DNA from: Bacteroidales bacterium UBA1751
GTDB lineage: Bacteria; Bacteroidota; Bacteroidia; Bacteroidales; UBA932
Direction: 5' to 3'
Assembly (NCBI GenBank): GCA_002315995.1
Contig: DCHN01000004.1
Coordinates: 17,477-57,677, forward strand
Length of the DNA stretch: 40,201 nt
The position numbers were made by a program, and so were the translations under genes. Below, piece by piece: positions 25,846 through 33,561 of this stretch (the stretch's first letter is position 1; each line of letters begins with the position of its first letter). Under the pieces are notes generated by a model that did no database searches, was not told the DNA's origin, and worked only from the letters and a program-made list of their open reading frames with translations.

Positions 25846-26433
25846 CTATTTGCGCCCAGCGGCAGTTACAGTCTTGTACGATGTCCTGACCTTTCCGCTC
25901 TGCAGTTTGGTCAGTTTGGCTCCAATAAGCTTGCGGCGAATAGGAGAGATGCGGTCAACGAACATGTGGCCGTTGAGGTGGTCGAGTTCGTGCTCAACCA
26001 TTCTGCAGCCGAATCCGTCGTATGTCTCCTTCACCTTCTCAAGATTCTCGTTGTAATACTCAACGGTAATGATCTTTGGCCTTGTAACATCGCAGTGAAT
26101 GTCAGGTACGCTCAGGCAACCTTCAGAGTATTCAGCTGTTTCAGAACTCTCTTCAAGAACCTCAGGATTGATCATTATTTTCTTGAACTCCTTGAGCTGG
26201 GGCATATCATCGGCAAGGCCGGTGCCATCTACAATGAGAATTCTCTTGCTCACACCTACCTGCGGGGCCGCAATGCCAACTCCATCGGCATGTTTCATAG
26301 TCTGATACATATTCTCAATGAACTCCCTGAGCTCCTTGAGCTTCTCCTCATTGCCCTTTATCTGTTCAATTTCAACCGGAGCCGCCATCTCGCGCAGAAC
26401 TCCTGTGCCATACACGTATATAGGTAGTAACAT
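25846..26433 (-). CDS. def: Peptide deformylase
   Basis: The 195-residue metalloenzyme removes the formyl group from the initiator methionine of new proteins. All three family motifs are intact: GVGIAAPQVG (51-60), EGCLSV with the metal-binding Cys106, and HELDH with His148, catalytic Glu149 and His152. Length and motifs fit type I deformylases. It follows ruvX by 44 bases and precedes the hexomutase gene, probably in one transcript. Confidence 0.96.
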   Translation of the reverse strand: MLLPIYVYGTGVLREMAAPVEIEQIKGNEEKLKELREFIENMYQTMKHADGVGIAAPQVGVSKRILIVDGTGLADDMPQLKEFKKIMINPEVLEESSETAEYSEGCLSVPDIHCDVTRPKIITVEYYNENLEKVKETYDGFGCRMVEHELDHLNGHMFVDRISPIRRKLIGAKLTKLQSGKVRTSYKTVTAAGRK

Positions 26434-26477
26434 ATTTTTATATTTTTTTCTACTGCGATAGTGAATTCTTCCTCTTC

Positions 26478-26897
26478 CTACTGCTCCTTTCTGCGGTCGA
26501 GCCAGCTCTGGAGTATGAGCGCGGCACTTACCTTGTCAACTGCCCCCTTTACGCGGCGCTCACTCTTCTTGACGCCACCGGCAATCATTGCCTGCATTGC
26601 CAGTTGTGATGTGAAGCGTTCATCCTCCTTTACAACAGGTGTGTCAGGGAAGGCCTTTGCAAGCTGCTTGAGGAAAATATCCACGTCCGCAGCTGCCTCC
26701 GACGGCTTGTTGTTCAGATTCATTGGGTAGCCCACCACAAAGCGCACAACCTTCTCATTTTGGGCGTAATTTTTGAGATAATCAATTATCTTTGCAGAAT
26801 GTACAGTTTCCAGTGCGGATGCGAATATTCCAAGAGGGTCGCTTACTGCAACTCCAACGCGTTTTCGTCCGTAGTCTATTCCAATGATTCTGTCCAT
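26478..26897 (-). CDS. ruvX: Putative pre-16S rRNA nuclease / Holliday junction resolvase RuvX (YqgF)
   Basis: The 139-residue RNase H-like protein begins MDRIIGIDYGRKRVGVAVSD, with the catalytic Asp8 and the GxKRxGVAxSD signature. It also shows VGYPMNLNN, the glutamate region VKEDERFTS and the C-terminal AALILQSWLD. YqgF proteins process the 5' end of 16S rRNA and have been proposed as Holliday-junction resolvases. It is the first gene of the ruvX-def-pgm cluster and is divergent from the LytM gene at 26978. Confidence 0.93.
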   Translation of the reverse strand: MDRIIGIDYGRKRVGVAVSDPLGIFASALETVHSAKIIDYLKNYAQNEKVVRFVVGYPMNLNNKPSEAAADVDIFLKQLAKAFPDTPVVKEDERFTSQLAMQAMIAGGVKKSERRVKGAVDKVSAALILQSWLDRRKEQ

Positions 26898-26946
26898 TTT
26901 TTAGAGCTTGAAACTGCAGAACTGTGCTGCAGCCAGGTTCGAATAA

Positions 26947-26978
26947 CAAAGATATTGAAATTAAGTGAAGAATTGAAA
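26947..26978 (-). promoter_or_regulatory. Candidate promoter of ruvX-def-pgm
   Basis: On the minus strand TATCTTTG (26947-26954) is a full -7 match; TTTC lies 20 bases upstream (26975-26978). The leader would be about 44 bases. Confidence 0.6.
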
Positions 26979-27868
26979 TGAAACCGAGCATGAAATTGTT
27001 TTCGTGGGTGCGTAAAAACGGGAAGGGCGAGAAGACTTCACCACAGAAGTTTTCAATGTCTTTGAGGAATATTACAACTGAAAAGGATATTCTCTCGTTG
27101 AAGTTCACCATTAGAGAGTTGACCATACTTGTTACGACCTTGGTTGTATTCTTCAGCGCTTTTCTCATATGCATTATAGCATTTACTCCATTGAGGGAGT
27201 TTATTCCCGGTTATCCTAACGCAAAAAGCCGAAATGATCTGGTACGCAATGCATTTGTCATAGATTCTCTTACAAGGGAGATGAAACTATGGCAACTGCA
27301 AATGGCGAATATCCAGAGAATAGCGGTTGGGCAGGAGCCTTACGAAATAGACAGCATGTTGTTGATTACCGGCTTTGGAGACACACTTGACATAGCGTCA
27401 AAGGAGAGTATGGCTGCTGCCGATTCAACCTTGCGCTCTGTGGTGGAGAGGGAGGATGAAAGCCTTGCCAAGAAGGAGAAATCAGAGATATTCAAGGAGT
27501 TGGTTGATATGCATCTTTCACCCCCAGCATCAGGCCATGTAATCAGAGATTTTACTGCTGATCATCCATCGGTTGAAGTTACGGTTCATGAGAACAGCGT
27601 TGTCTTTGCCACCTTCGATGGCACCATGATAAGTGCTGACTTCATTGAGGGTAAGGGATATGCCATTCAAATACAGCATCCAGGCAATCTCGTATCTGTT
27701 TACAGGAATAATGTGCAGCTTTTGAAGAACCCTGGAGATGCTGTAACTGCCGGAATGCCTATAGCAATTATGGGCTCAATGACAGGAAAGGGCGGCGGAG
27801 GAAACCTGCAGTTTGAACTCTGGTACAACGGTGTTGCCGTAAATCCTACTGATTATATGAAATTCTGA
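26978..27868 (+). CDS. LytM-domain protein with degenerate active site
   Basis: This 296-residue protein has a cytoplasmic N-terminus, one membrane anchor (about residues 46-70), a helical linker (about 80-180) and a C-terminal LytM/M23 fold (about 195-296) recognisable from VFATFDGTMI, IQIQHPGNLVSVYRNN, GDAVTAGMPIAIMGS and LQFELWYNGVAVNPTDYM. The zinc ligands are missing: the HxxxD site reads HPSVEV and the last HxH site reads LQFEL. It is therefore probably not a peptidase. By analogy with EnvC and NlpD, it may bind and activate another peptidoglycan hydrolase. dxr begins 7 bases downstream, suggesting co-transcription. Confidence 0.85.
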   Translation: MKPSMKLFSWVRKNGKGEKTSPQKFSMSLRNITTEKDILSLKFTIRELTILVTTLVVFFSAFLICIIAFTPLREFIPGYPNAKSRNDLVRNAFVIDSLTREMKLWQLQMANIQRIAVGQEPYEIDSMLLITGFGDTLDIASKESMAAADSTLRSVVEREDESLAKKEKSEIFKELVDMHLSPPASGHVIRDFTADHPSVEVTVHENSVVFATFDGTMISADFIEGKGYAIQIQHPGNLVSVYRNNVQLLKNPGDAVTAGMPIAIMGSMTGKGGGGNLQFELWYNGVAVNPTDYMKF

Positions 27869-27875
27869 TGCATTT

Positions 27876-29093
27876 ATGGAGAAGGGAAAGAGAAGGGTAG
27901 CAATATTCGGTTCAACAGGTTCAATTGGAACACAGGCTCTTGATGTCATTTCACAGCATCCTGAGCTCTTTGAAGTTGAGGTGCTCACAGCCAATTCCCA
28001 GTGGGAAATGCTTGCTGCGCAGGCCCGCAAGTTCAATCCAAACGCGGTTGTAATATGCAATGAGGAGCACTACAGCGCCCTCAACAGCGCCCTTTCAAAT
28101 AGTGACGTAAAGGTTTTTGCCGGTATGCAGTCGGTCGTTGACCTGGCATGCAGTGACAATATTGACATTGTTGTTGCCGCAATGGTTGGCTTCAGCGGTC
28201 TCAGGTCAACTATGGCAGCAATAAAGGCGGGCAAGACCATTGCACTGGCCAACAAGGAGACACTGGTTGCGGCCGGGCACATTGTTACAAAACTATCGTC
28301 AAGGTATGACGCCCCAATAATTCCGGTTGATTCGGAGCATTCGGCCATTTTCCAGTCTATTCAGGGAGAGGGTTGTCCGTGGTGTCCGCCTTTCTCATAC
28401 AAGGCGGAGGGTATGGCTGTTCCGCCAATTGAGAAGCTGGTTCTCACTGCATCGGGAGGCCCTTTCAGGGAGTGGAAGAGGGAGGATATTGAGAAGGCTA
28501 CTGCCTCACAGGCGCTGAAGCATCCTAATTGGAATATGGGTGCCAAGGTTACAATTGATTCGGCCAGCATGCTCAACAAGGGCCTTGAAATTATGGAGGC
28601 GAGCTGGCTCTTCAATGTGCCGGTTGAGAAGATTGAGGTGGTTGTGCATCCGCAGTCAATAGTGCACTCAATGGTTCAGTTCACCGACGGGTCGCTCAAG
28701 GCGCAGCTGGGATTCCCCGATATGAGGGTTCCAATTGGGTATGCGCTAACCTATCCGCATAGAAGAGGGTTGAATACCAGTAGAATAAGTTTTCCGGAGC
28801 TTTCACAGCTCACATTCTTCAAGCCGGATCTTGAGAAGTTCCCGTGCCTTGCACTTGCATACAGGGCTCAGGGAAGGGGTGGTTCACTGCCTTGCACAAT
28901 GAACGGGGCCAATGAGGTTGCGGTGGCAATGTTTCTTAAGGATATGATACCGTTTGGGGCAATCCCTCATATCATAGAGGAGAGTATGGATGTTGCCGCA
29001 TTTGTGGAGAGCCCTTCGCTTGATGATATTTTTGAGGCTGACAGGGAGGCCAGGCGCATTGCTGCTGATGTTGGGAGAAGATTCAGATTGTGA
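27876..29093 (+). CDS. dxr: 1-deoxy-D-xylulose 5-phosphate reductoisomerase
   Basis: Dxr converts DXP to MEP with NADPH, the first committed step of non-mevalonate isoprenoid synthesis. Visible parts are the NADPH-binding FGSTGSIG (11-18), the metal/substrate motif VDSEHSAIFQ (151-160, with Asp152 and Glu154), TASGGPFREW (191-200), a Ser/Asn-rich substrate loop (around AKVTIDSASMLNKGLE) and MNGANEVAV near the C-terminus, where NAANE is more usual. Between IFQ and the TASGG motif (about 161-184) there is a proline-rich insert with CPWC, longer than I expect for Bacteroidetes Dxr. Length 405 is otherwise normal. The gene lies between the LytM gene and rseP, a common envelope/isoprenoid grouping. 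Confidence 0.95.
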   Translation: MEKGKRRVAIFGSTGSIGTQALDVISQHPELFEVEVLTANSQWEMLAAQARKFNPNAVVICNEEHYSALNSALSNSDVKVFAGMQSVVDLACSDNIDIVVAAMVGFSGLRSTMAAIKAGKTIALANKETLVAAGHIVTKLSSRYDAPIIPVDSEHSAIFQSIQGEGCPWCPPFSYKAEGMAVPPIEKLVLTASGGPFREWKREDIEKATASQALKHPNWNMGAKVTIDSASMLNKGLEIMEASWLFNVPVEKIEVVVHPQSIVHSMVQFTDGSLKAQLGFPDMRVPIGYALTYPHRRGLNTSRISFPELSQLTFFKPDLEKFPCLALAYRAQGRGGSLPCTMNGANEVAVAMFLKDMIPFGAIPHIIEESMDVAAFVESPSLDDIFEADREARRIAADVGRRFRL

Positions 29094-29182
29094 TGAAATA
29101 TACTTGAGTCAACAGATGTTGTGAGGTTCTCTTCCGGATGCGTCTGTTGAGGAATTTTGAATAATAAGAAGTTAGAGGATAT

Positions 29183-30529
29183 ATGGAAGTTTTTTTGAAA
29201 ATAGTGCAGTTGGTTCTGGCGTTGAGCCTTCTTGTGCTCGTGCATGAGTTCGGCCACTTTATTTTTGCCAAGCTGTTTGGAATGAAGGTTGACAAGTTCT
29301 ATCTCTTTTTCGACCCTTGGTTCTCGGTGGCGAAATACAAGCCAAAGAATTCTGATACTGAATATGGCATAGGGTGGCTGCCTCTTGGCGGTTACTGCAA
29401 GATTGCCGGAATGATAGATGAGAGCATGGACAAGGAGGCCCTCAAGAAGGAGCCGCAGCCTTGGGAGTTCAGGGCCAAACCTGCCTGGCAGAGATTCTTT
29501 GTTCTCTTTGGAGGTGTGCTTTTCAATTTGATTCTGGCTATTGTCCTTTACGGTTCAATTCTCTTTTCGTGGGGCGAGTCTTACATAAAGAACAGCGATG
29601 TTACAACCGGTGCGGCGGTGAACAAGGTTGCATACGATATAGGTTTCCGCAATGGAGACAAAATAGTGTCGGTCAATGGAGTTGAACCTGATGATTTTGC
29701 CCAGATACACGCCATGATCATAAGGAGCCAGGCAAAGGAGGTGAAGGTGCTCAGAAATGGAGAGGTGATATCAATATTCATTGATCCTGTATTTATGCCT
29801 GCCATGTTGAATGGAGGTAAAATGTTCGAGTATGGAATACCTTTCGTAATTGATTCGGTGGCAGCCGATTCACCTAACGTGGCTGCCGGTTTCCTGAAGG
29901 GTGATGTCATTTCAATGGTTGATTCTACGGCAATGCCATTCTTCAATGAGGTCTCTGAATATCTTCAGAAACGTCCTGACTCACGTGTTGAGATTGCTGT
30001 TTTGAGAGATTCCAGCAAAGTGGCTGAAGGGAAGAAGGAGGTTGTTCTGGAGGCCGTAACTGATTCTTTGGGAAGGATTGGCGTTTTTGCAGATGCGAAT
30101 CTTGAGGACTTCTACAAGATAACAACAAGGGAGTACTCACTCTTTGCGGCAATTACGGCAGGTTTCAACAAGGCCATTTCAACAGTTGCCAACTACTGGC
30201 AGGAGCTCAAGCTCATAGTCAAGCCTGAGACCGGGGCATACAAGTCGGTTGGAAGTTTCATTGCCATAGGTTCGCTCTTCCCAGGGTCGTGGAACTGGTT
30301 CTTCTTCTGGAATATCTGCGCGTTCCTCTCAATTATTCTTGCAGTAATGAACATTCTGCCTATTCCTGCCCTTGACGGCGGCCATATACTCTTCACACTC
30401 TTTGAAATGGTAACAGGAAAGAAACCTTCGGACAAGTTTCTTGAGGTGGCGCAGACCGTGGGCATGGTCATACTCATACTGCTTATGGTATTTGCCTTCG
30501 GAAACGATATTTTCCGTCTTTTCAAATAG
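29183..30529 (+). CDS. rseP: RIP site-2 metalloprotease RseP
   Basis: The 448-residue intramembrane zinc protease carries HEFGH at 21-25 in the first membrane helix, a periplasmic PDZ region (about 135-300, with NKVAYDIGFRNGDKIVSVNG and VAAGFLKGDVIS) and the second active-site motif NILPIPALDGG at 390-400. These define the RseP/SpoIVFB-type site-2 proteases, which cut membrane-bound anti-sigma factors and leftover signal peptides. No anti-sigma partner is encoded nearby. An 89-base gap separates it from dxr; it includes an inverted repeat (29109-29116 with 29143-29150). Confidence 0.94.
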   Translation: MEVFLKIVQLVLALSLLVLVHEFGHFIFAKLFGMKVDKFYLFFDPWFSVAKYKPKNSDTEYGIGWLPLGGYCKIAGMIDESMDKEALKKEPQPWEFRAKPAWQRFFVLFGGVLFNLILAIVLYGSILFSWGESYIKNSDVTTGAAVNKVAYDIGFRNGDKIVSVNGVEPDDFAQIHAMIIRSQAKEVKVLRNGEVISIFIDPVFMPAMLNGGKMFEYGIPFVIDSVAADSPNVAAGFLKGDVISMVDSTAMPFFNEVSEYLQKRPDSRVEIAVLRDSSKVAEGKKEVVLEAVTDSLGRIGVFADANLEDFYKITTREYSLFAAITAGFNKAISTVANYWQELKLIVKPETGAYKSVGSFIAIGSLFPGSWNWFFFWNICAFLSIILAVMNILPIPALDGGHILFTLFEMVTGKKPSDKFLEVAQTVGMVILILLMVFAFGNDIFRLFK

Positions 30530-30537
30530 CTAAAGGG

Positions 30538-30567
30538 TTGGATTCAAGCGGGAAAGCACGATTTTTG
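30538..30567 (+). promoter_or_regulatory. Candidate promoter of the DUF4837 lipoprotein gene
   Basis: TTG (30538-30540), 19 bases and GATTTTTG (30560-30567), one mismatch from the -7 consensus. The leader would be about 20 bases. Confidence 0.45.
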
Positions 30568-30592
30568 CAAAGTGAATGTTAAACTTAGAATC

Positions 30593-31645
30593 ATGAAGGG
30601 AATTTTTAACACTCTGAGAATGGCCGGTGCCGCAGTAGCTTCGCTGGTTATGATTTTTACGGCGGTATCATGTGGCAATGATGCATCAACTCTGCTCAGG
30701 CAAGCCAGTGGCAAAGCGGGCGAGGTAATAGTTGTGTGCGGCAAGGGTTATTGGGAGGGGGATGTTGGTGGAGCCATAAGGGATCTCCTTGCGGCCGATT
30801 ACCCATCTCTTCCTCAGAGGGAGGCCTCATTCGATCTGATAAATGTCCCTGACAATATGTTCACCGATATGTTCCGCACTCACAGGAATCTTGTAATGGT
30901 GAAGATATCCAAGGATGAAAGTGAGGCCAAAATGGGAATCAGAAACGATGTATGGTCAACGCCACAGACAATTGTAACCATAACGGCAGGTAGTGCCGAG
31001 CAGGCAATTTCGCTTATTAAGAGCGATGGGGAGAAACTCTTCAATGCCATAGAGCAGGCAGAGAGGAACAGAATCATTCGCAGTTCAAAGAGGTACGAGG
31101 AGGTTAGTCTGAGGAATACCGTTACAAAGATGCTTGGCGGCTCTCCATATTTCCCTTCCGGCTATTCATTGAAGAAGATGACAGATGATTTCATTTGGAT
31201 TTCATACGAGACATCCTATACAAATCAGGGATTCTTTGCATATAGAATAGACATATCGGATCTTGTCAAACATAATGCCGGTGGGGTTCCGGATATTACA
31301 CTTGAAATGCTTATTGCAGCCAGGAACATTATTCTTGAGCGAAATGTTCCGGGAATGTTTGAGGGAACATATATGACCACCGCATCCGGTGAGGAGCAGG
31401 CGCCATCCCTGAAGTGGATGAAGTATAAGGGGAGGGATTTCGGAGAGATACGCGGACTCTGGGAGGTTCAGAACGACTTTATGGGAGGTCCTTTTGTACA
31501 GCACGTATTCTATGACAAGGATGGGCAGAGCCTCATAGTTCTTGAAGGTTTTGTTTATGCTCCAAAGTACGATAAGAGAAACTACCTCCGCCAGTTGGAG
31601 GCCATACTCTACTCCTTTGAGTGGGAGGAGGAGTTTAACAAGTAG
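30593..31645 (+). CDS. DUF4837-family lipoprotein
   Basis: I choose the ATG at 30593 because it gives a lipoprotein signal with Cys27 (FTAVSC); a GTG at 30572 would add seven residues. The 350-residue product matches the Bacteroidetes family DUF4837 as I know it, with the opening ASGKAGEVIVVCGKGYWEG followed by GGAIRDLLAADYPSLPQ. Function is unknown, with a periplasmic or outer-membrane location inferred from the signal. It follows rseP by 63 bases, and the next gene is tRNA-Glu. I see no strong hairpin terminator after it. Confidence 0.85.
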   Translation: MKGIFNTLRMAGAAVASLVMIFTAVSCGNDASTLLRQASGKAGEVIVVCGKGYWEGDVGGAIRDLLAADYPSLPQREASFDLINVPDNMFTDMFRTHRNLVMVKISKDESEAKMGIRNDVWSTPQTIVTITAGSAEQAISLIKSDGEKLFNAIEQAERNRIIRSSKRYEEVSLRNTVTKMLGGSPYFPSGYSLKKMTDDFIWISYETSYTNQGFFAYRIDISDLVKHNAGGVPDITLEMLIAARNIILERNVPGMFEGTYMTTASGEEQAPSLKWMKYKGRDFGEIRGLWEVQNDFMGGPFVQHVFYDKDGQSLIVLEGFVYAPKYDKRNYLRQLEAILYSFEWEEEFNK

Positions 31646-31672
31646 TGCCATAGTTTCTTAGGGTCATTATTT

Positions 31673-31703
31673 TTTGCAGGAGAATTTTTTTTTCATATCT
31701 TTG
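31673..31703 (+). promoter_or_regulatory. Promoter of tRNA-Glu and probably rpsT
   Basis: TTTG (31673-31676), 19 bases, TATCTTTG (31696-31703): a perfect match, ending nine bases before the tRNA. Confidence 0.88.
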
Positions 31704-31712
31704 CAGTCCTTT

Positions 31713-31787
31713 GGTGGGTTCGTCTAAAGGCTAGGACTCAAGATTTTCATTCTTGCAATAGGGGTTCGATTCCCCTACCCACTACCA
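31713..31787 (+). tRNA. tRNA-Glu (anticodon TTC)
   Basis: The 72-base cloverleaf plus an encoded CCA has acceptor GGTGGGT/ACCCACT, anticodon stem CAAGA/TCTTG with loop TTTTCAT (anticodon TTC), and T-stem AGGGG/CCCCT with loop TTCGATT. rpsT begins 28 bases after CCA with no terminator between, so both probably share one transcript. Confidence 0.97.
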
Positions 31788-31815
31788 TAAAGAAAATATT
31801 AAAAAATTATAAACA

Positions 31816-32067
31816 ATGGCAAATCATGCATCAGCAGACAAGCGTACCCGTCAGAATGAGGCACGCAGACTGCACAACAAGTACTATGTAAAGACAACCC
31901 GTAATGCAGTTAAGGCATTGCGCAACACAACTGACAAAACAGCAGCAGAGGCTCTTCTTCCAAAGGTTTATGCAATGTTGGACAAACTCGCAAAGACCAA
32001 TGTGATTCACAAGAACAAAGCTGCCAACCTCAAGAGCGGTCTTGCAAAATTCGTAAACGCTCTCTAG
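31816..32067 (+). CDS. rpsT: 30S ribosomal protein S20
   Basis: The 83-residue basic, helical protein is S20 (bS20), which binds 16S rRNA early in assembly. It begins [19 protein letters not shown] and has the typical Lys/Arg-rich first helix and an Ala/Lys-rich end ([16 protein letters not shown]). It lies just behind tRNA-Glu and is probably made from the same promoter; the tRNA must then be cut from the precursor. A terminator follows about 65 bases after the stop. Confidence 0.96.
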   Translation: MANHASADKRTRQNEARRLHNKYYVKTTRNAVKALRNTTDKTAAEALLPKVYAMLDKLAKTNVIHKNKAANLKSGLAKFVNAL

Positions 32068-32130
32068 CAGTTGCACTTGCCCGCAAGGGCTTCAGCTTTA
32101 CATAAGGAGCCAGGCTCCTCATTACAGATA

Positions 32131-32165
32131 ACCTCCCCAAGGTAACTTGTGGGAGGTATTTTTAT
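32131..32165 (+). terminator. Terminator after rpsT
   Basis: The stem 32131-32137 with 32151-32157 continues as 32138-32141 with 32146-32149 (one bulge, GTAA tetraloop) and is followed by a T-rich run. A second short palindrome (32105-32111 with 32113-32119) lies just upstream. Confidence 0.82.
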
Positions 32166-32208
32166 CCCTTCCGCAAAATGTTGGAAATTTTAATATCACG
32201 GAAAAGGA

Positions 32209-32931
32209 ATGGATAATGGGAATTTACCTCTGCCTGAAGGGCAGTTGAACCAGAGAATGGGGGATTTGCCCTCCGATGAAAAACCAAGGGAGAGGCTTAT
32301 GCGCCACGGTGCTTCGGTATTGAGCAACAGCGAGCTTCTGGCCGTTCTCCTCAGATGCGGCACGCGGTATGAAAACGTACTCCAGATGAGCAGGAGAATA
32401 CTTGGCGAGTGCGGTAATTCACTCTCAGTATTGAGGGGAATGGAGCCTGGGCAGTTATGTGCATTCGGCGGCATAGGGCCTGAAAAGGCATCCACACTGG
32501 CGGCTGCTTTTGAACTGGCAGCACGTTCCAATAGAGAAGGCCATGAGAATGGTGCTGTAATAAGAGGAGCCAAGGATGTTGAAGCCCTCATGGCTCCGCT
32601 CATTGCTCACCTTAACCATGAGGAGTGCTGGGCAATTTATCTGAATAAAGGAAACAAGATTGTTTCTTACGAGCGGATTTCCAGTGGTGGAATGGGAGCA
32701 ACCGTTGTTGATTCCAGAATTATAATACGACATGCAATTTCAAAGGGAGCAACGGCATTTGTTCTGGTTCACAATCACCCCTCCGGAAACGCTTCTCCGG
32801 GTGAGGCGGATATCAGGCAGACGCAAAGGTTAATGGAGGCGGCCTCCACCTGTGACATATCGCTTCTTGATCATGTTGTCATTTCGCGATGCGGCAGCTT
32901 CAGCTTCCTTGAAAACGGAGTGCTCAAGTGA
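32209..32931 (+). CDS. radC: RadC-family JAB/MPN-domain protein
   Basis: The 240-residue protein combines an N-terminal helix-hairpin-helix region (about 15-95, with PRERLMRHGASVLSNSELLAV and FGGIGPEKASTL) and a C-terminal JAB/MPN metalloprotease-like domain. The metal motif is intact: HNHPSG near 185-190, followed by a downstream Asp in SPGEAD, and LLDHVVIS near 220-227. The name comes from early DNA-repair genetics, but the biochemical role of RadC proteins remains unsettled. It ends two bases from the convergent LEA lipoprotein gene, and no terminator fits between them. Confidence 0.93.
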   Translation: MDNGNLPLPEGQLNQRMGDLPSDEKPRERLMRHGASVLSNSELLAVLLRCGTRYENVLQMSRRILGECGNSLSVLRGMEPGQLCAFGGIGPEKASTLAAAFELAARSNREGHENGAVIRGAKDVEALMAPLIAHLNHEECWAIYLNKGNKIVSYERISSGGMGATVVDSRIIIRHAISKGATAFVLVHNHPSGNASPGEADIRQTQRLMEAASTCDISLLDHVVISRCGSFSFLENGVLK

Positions 32932-32933
32932 TC

Positions 32934-33440
32934 CTATTTGGCGAACTTCAGGAGATTGTTCAGATGTTTGCTCTTGCTCCTGGAACCGAGGTTGTAGCTT
33001 ATTGTTGCAGGAATTGTGCTGCTGCTCATAAGTGACGAGAGCGAAGCGTCCCCCGACGATATGCTCTGTATAATATCTGACGCCGCGGTAAGCGATGTAA
33101 GTTTTGTATTCAGCGGCATGCTGACTTTTCCTTTGAATCCTGCAGGAATCTCAATTGGGGAATTCAGCGTGAACTGCGCAATTTCAACGTCATTGTGTAT
33201 TACTGACCCCTCAATGGAGGTTATTTCAAGATTCTTTGCTGTTGGGTTGCTCACCGGCATGCCAAGTGTTACAAGTGCTCCGGTGAACGAGGTCATCTGA
33301 ATGTTTTCAAACTCAGGTTTGCCAACCGACATCTTTGTAATGTCGCTGCATGAAGTAAGTGTCAGCGCTGCAATGGCAGCAAAAAGAAAAAGCCTTGAAA
33401 AGCCTCTTTTAATATGGTTTCCAATCATACTCAGTTTCAT
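32934..33440 (-). CDS. LEA type 2-like lipoprotein, unknown function
   Basis: The 168-residue protein has a signal peptide and lipobox ending at Cys31 (LTLTSC). The mature part (MPVSNPTAKNLEITSIEGSV, then ipaGFKGKVSMPL) resembles the WHy/LEA type 2 beta-sandwich, common in small Bacteroidetes envelope proteins. A second Met at codon 33426-33428 (MIGNHIKRG) would also give a good signal peptide and fits better with the promoter match at 33447-33454, which otherwise leaves almost no leader. It is convergent with radC and divergent from miaB. Confidence 0.75.
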   Translation of the reverse strand: MKLSMIGNHIKRGFSRLFLFAAIAALTLTSCSDITKMSVGKPEFENIQMTSFTGALVTLGMPVSNPTAKNLEITSIEGSVIHNDVEIAQFTLNSPIEIPAGFKGKVSMPLNTKLTSLTAASDIIQSISSGDASLSSLMSSSTIPATISYNLGSRSKSKHLNNLLKFAK

Positions 33441-33446
33441 TTTTTA

Positions 33447-33454
33447 CAAAAATA
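33447..33454 (-). promoter_or_regulatory. -7 box for the LEA-type lipoprotein gene
   Basis: TATTTTTG on the minus strand matches the -7 consensus, six bases before the ATG at 33440. The -33 region is poor. Confidence 0.4.
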
Positions 33455-33528
33455 GTAAAAATAAAGGAATATGCTCCCTGAGCGGGCATGGGCGAGATTT
33501 CATCATCTTCTTGCTTTTGTTTTTTTGC

Positions 33529-33536
33529 TATATTTG
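33529..33536 (+). promoter_or_regulatory. -7 box for miaB
   Basis: TATATTTG is a full -7 match about 25 bases upstream of the GTG start of miaB; no exact TTTG lies 19 bases upstream. Confidence 0.55.
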
Positions 33537-33561
33537 CAAGTTAAGACAATAAACAACAGAG

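Noticed and set aside
29109..29150. 8-base inverted repeat in the dxr-rseP gap as a regulatory RNA
   Set aside because: The 26-base loop and lack of further pairing make chance likely; kept only as a note in the rseP entry.
32105..32119. Perfect 7-base palindrome with a one-base loop after rpsT
   Set aside because: Not followed by a T-tract and too short to support a separate function; probably accessory to the nearby terminator.
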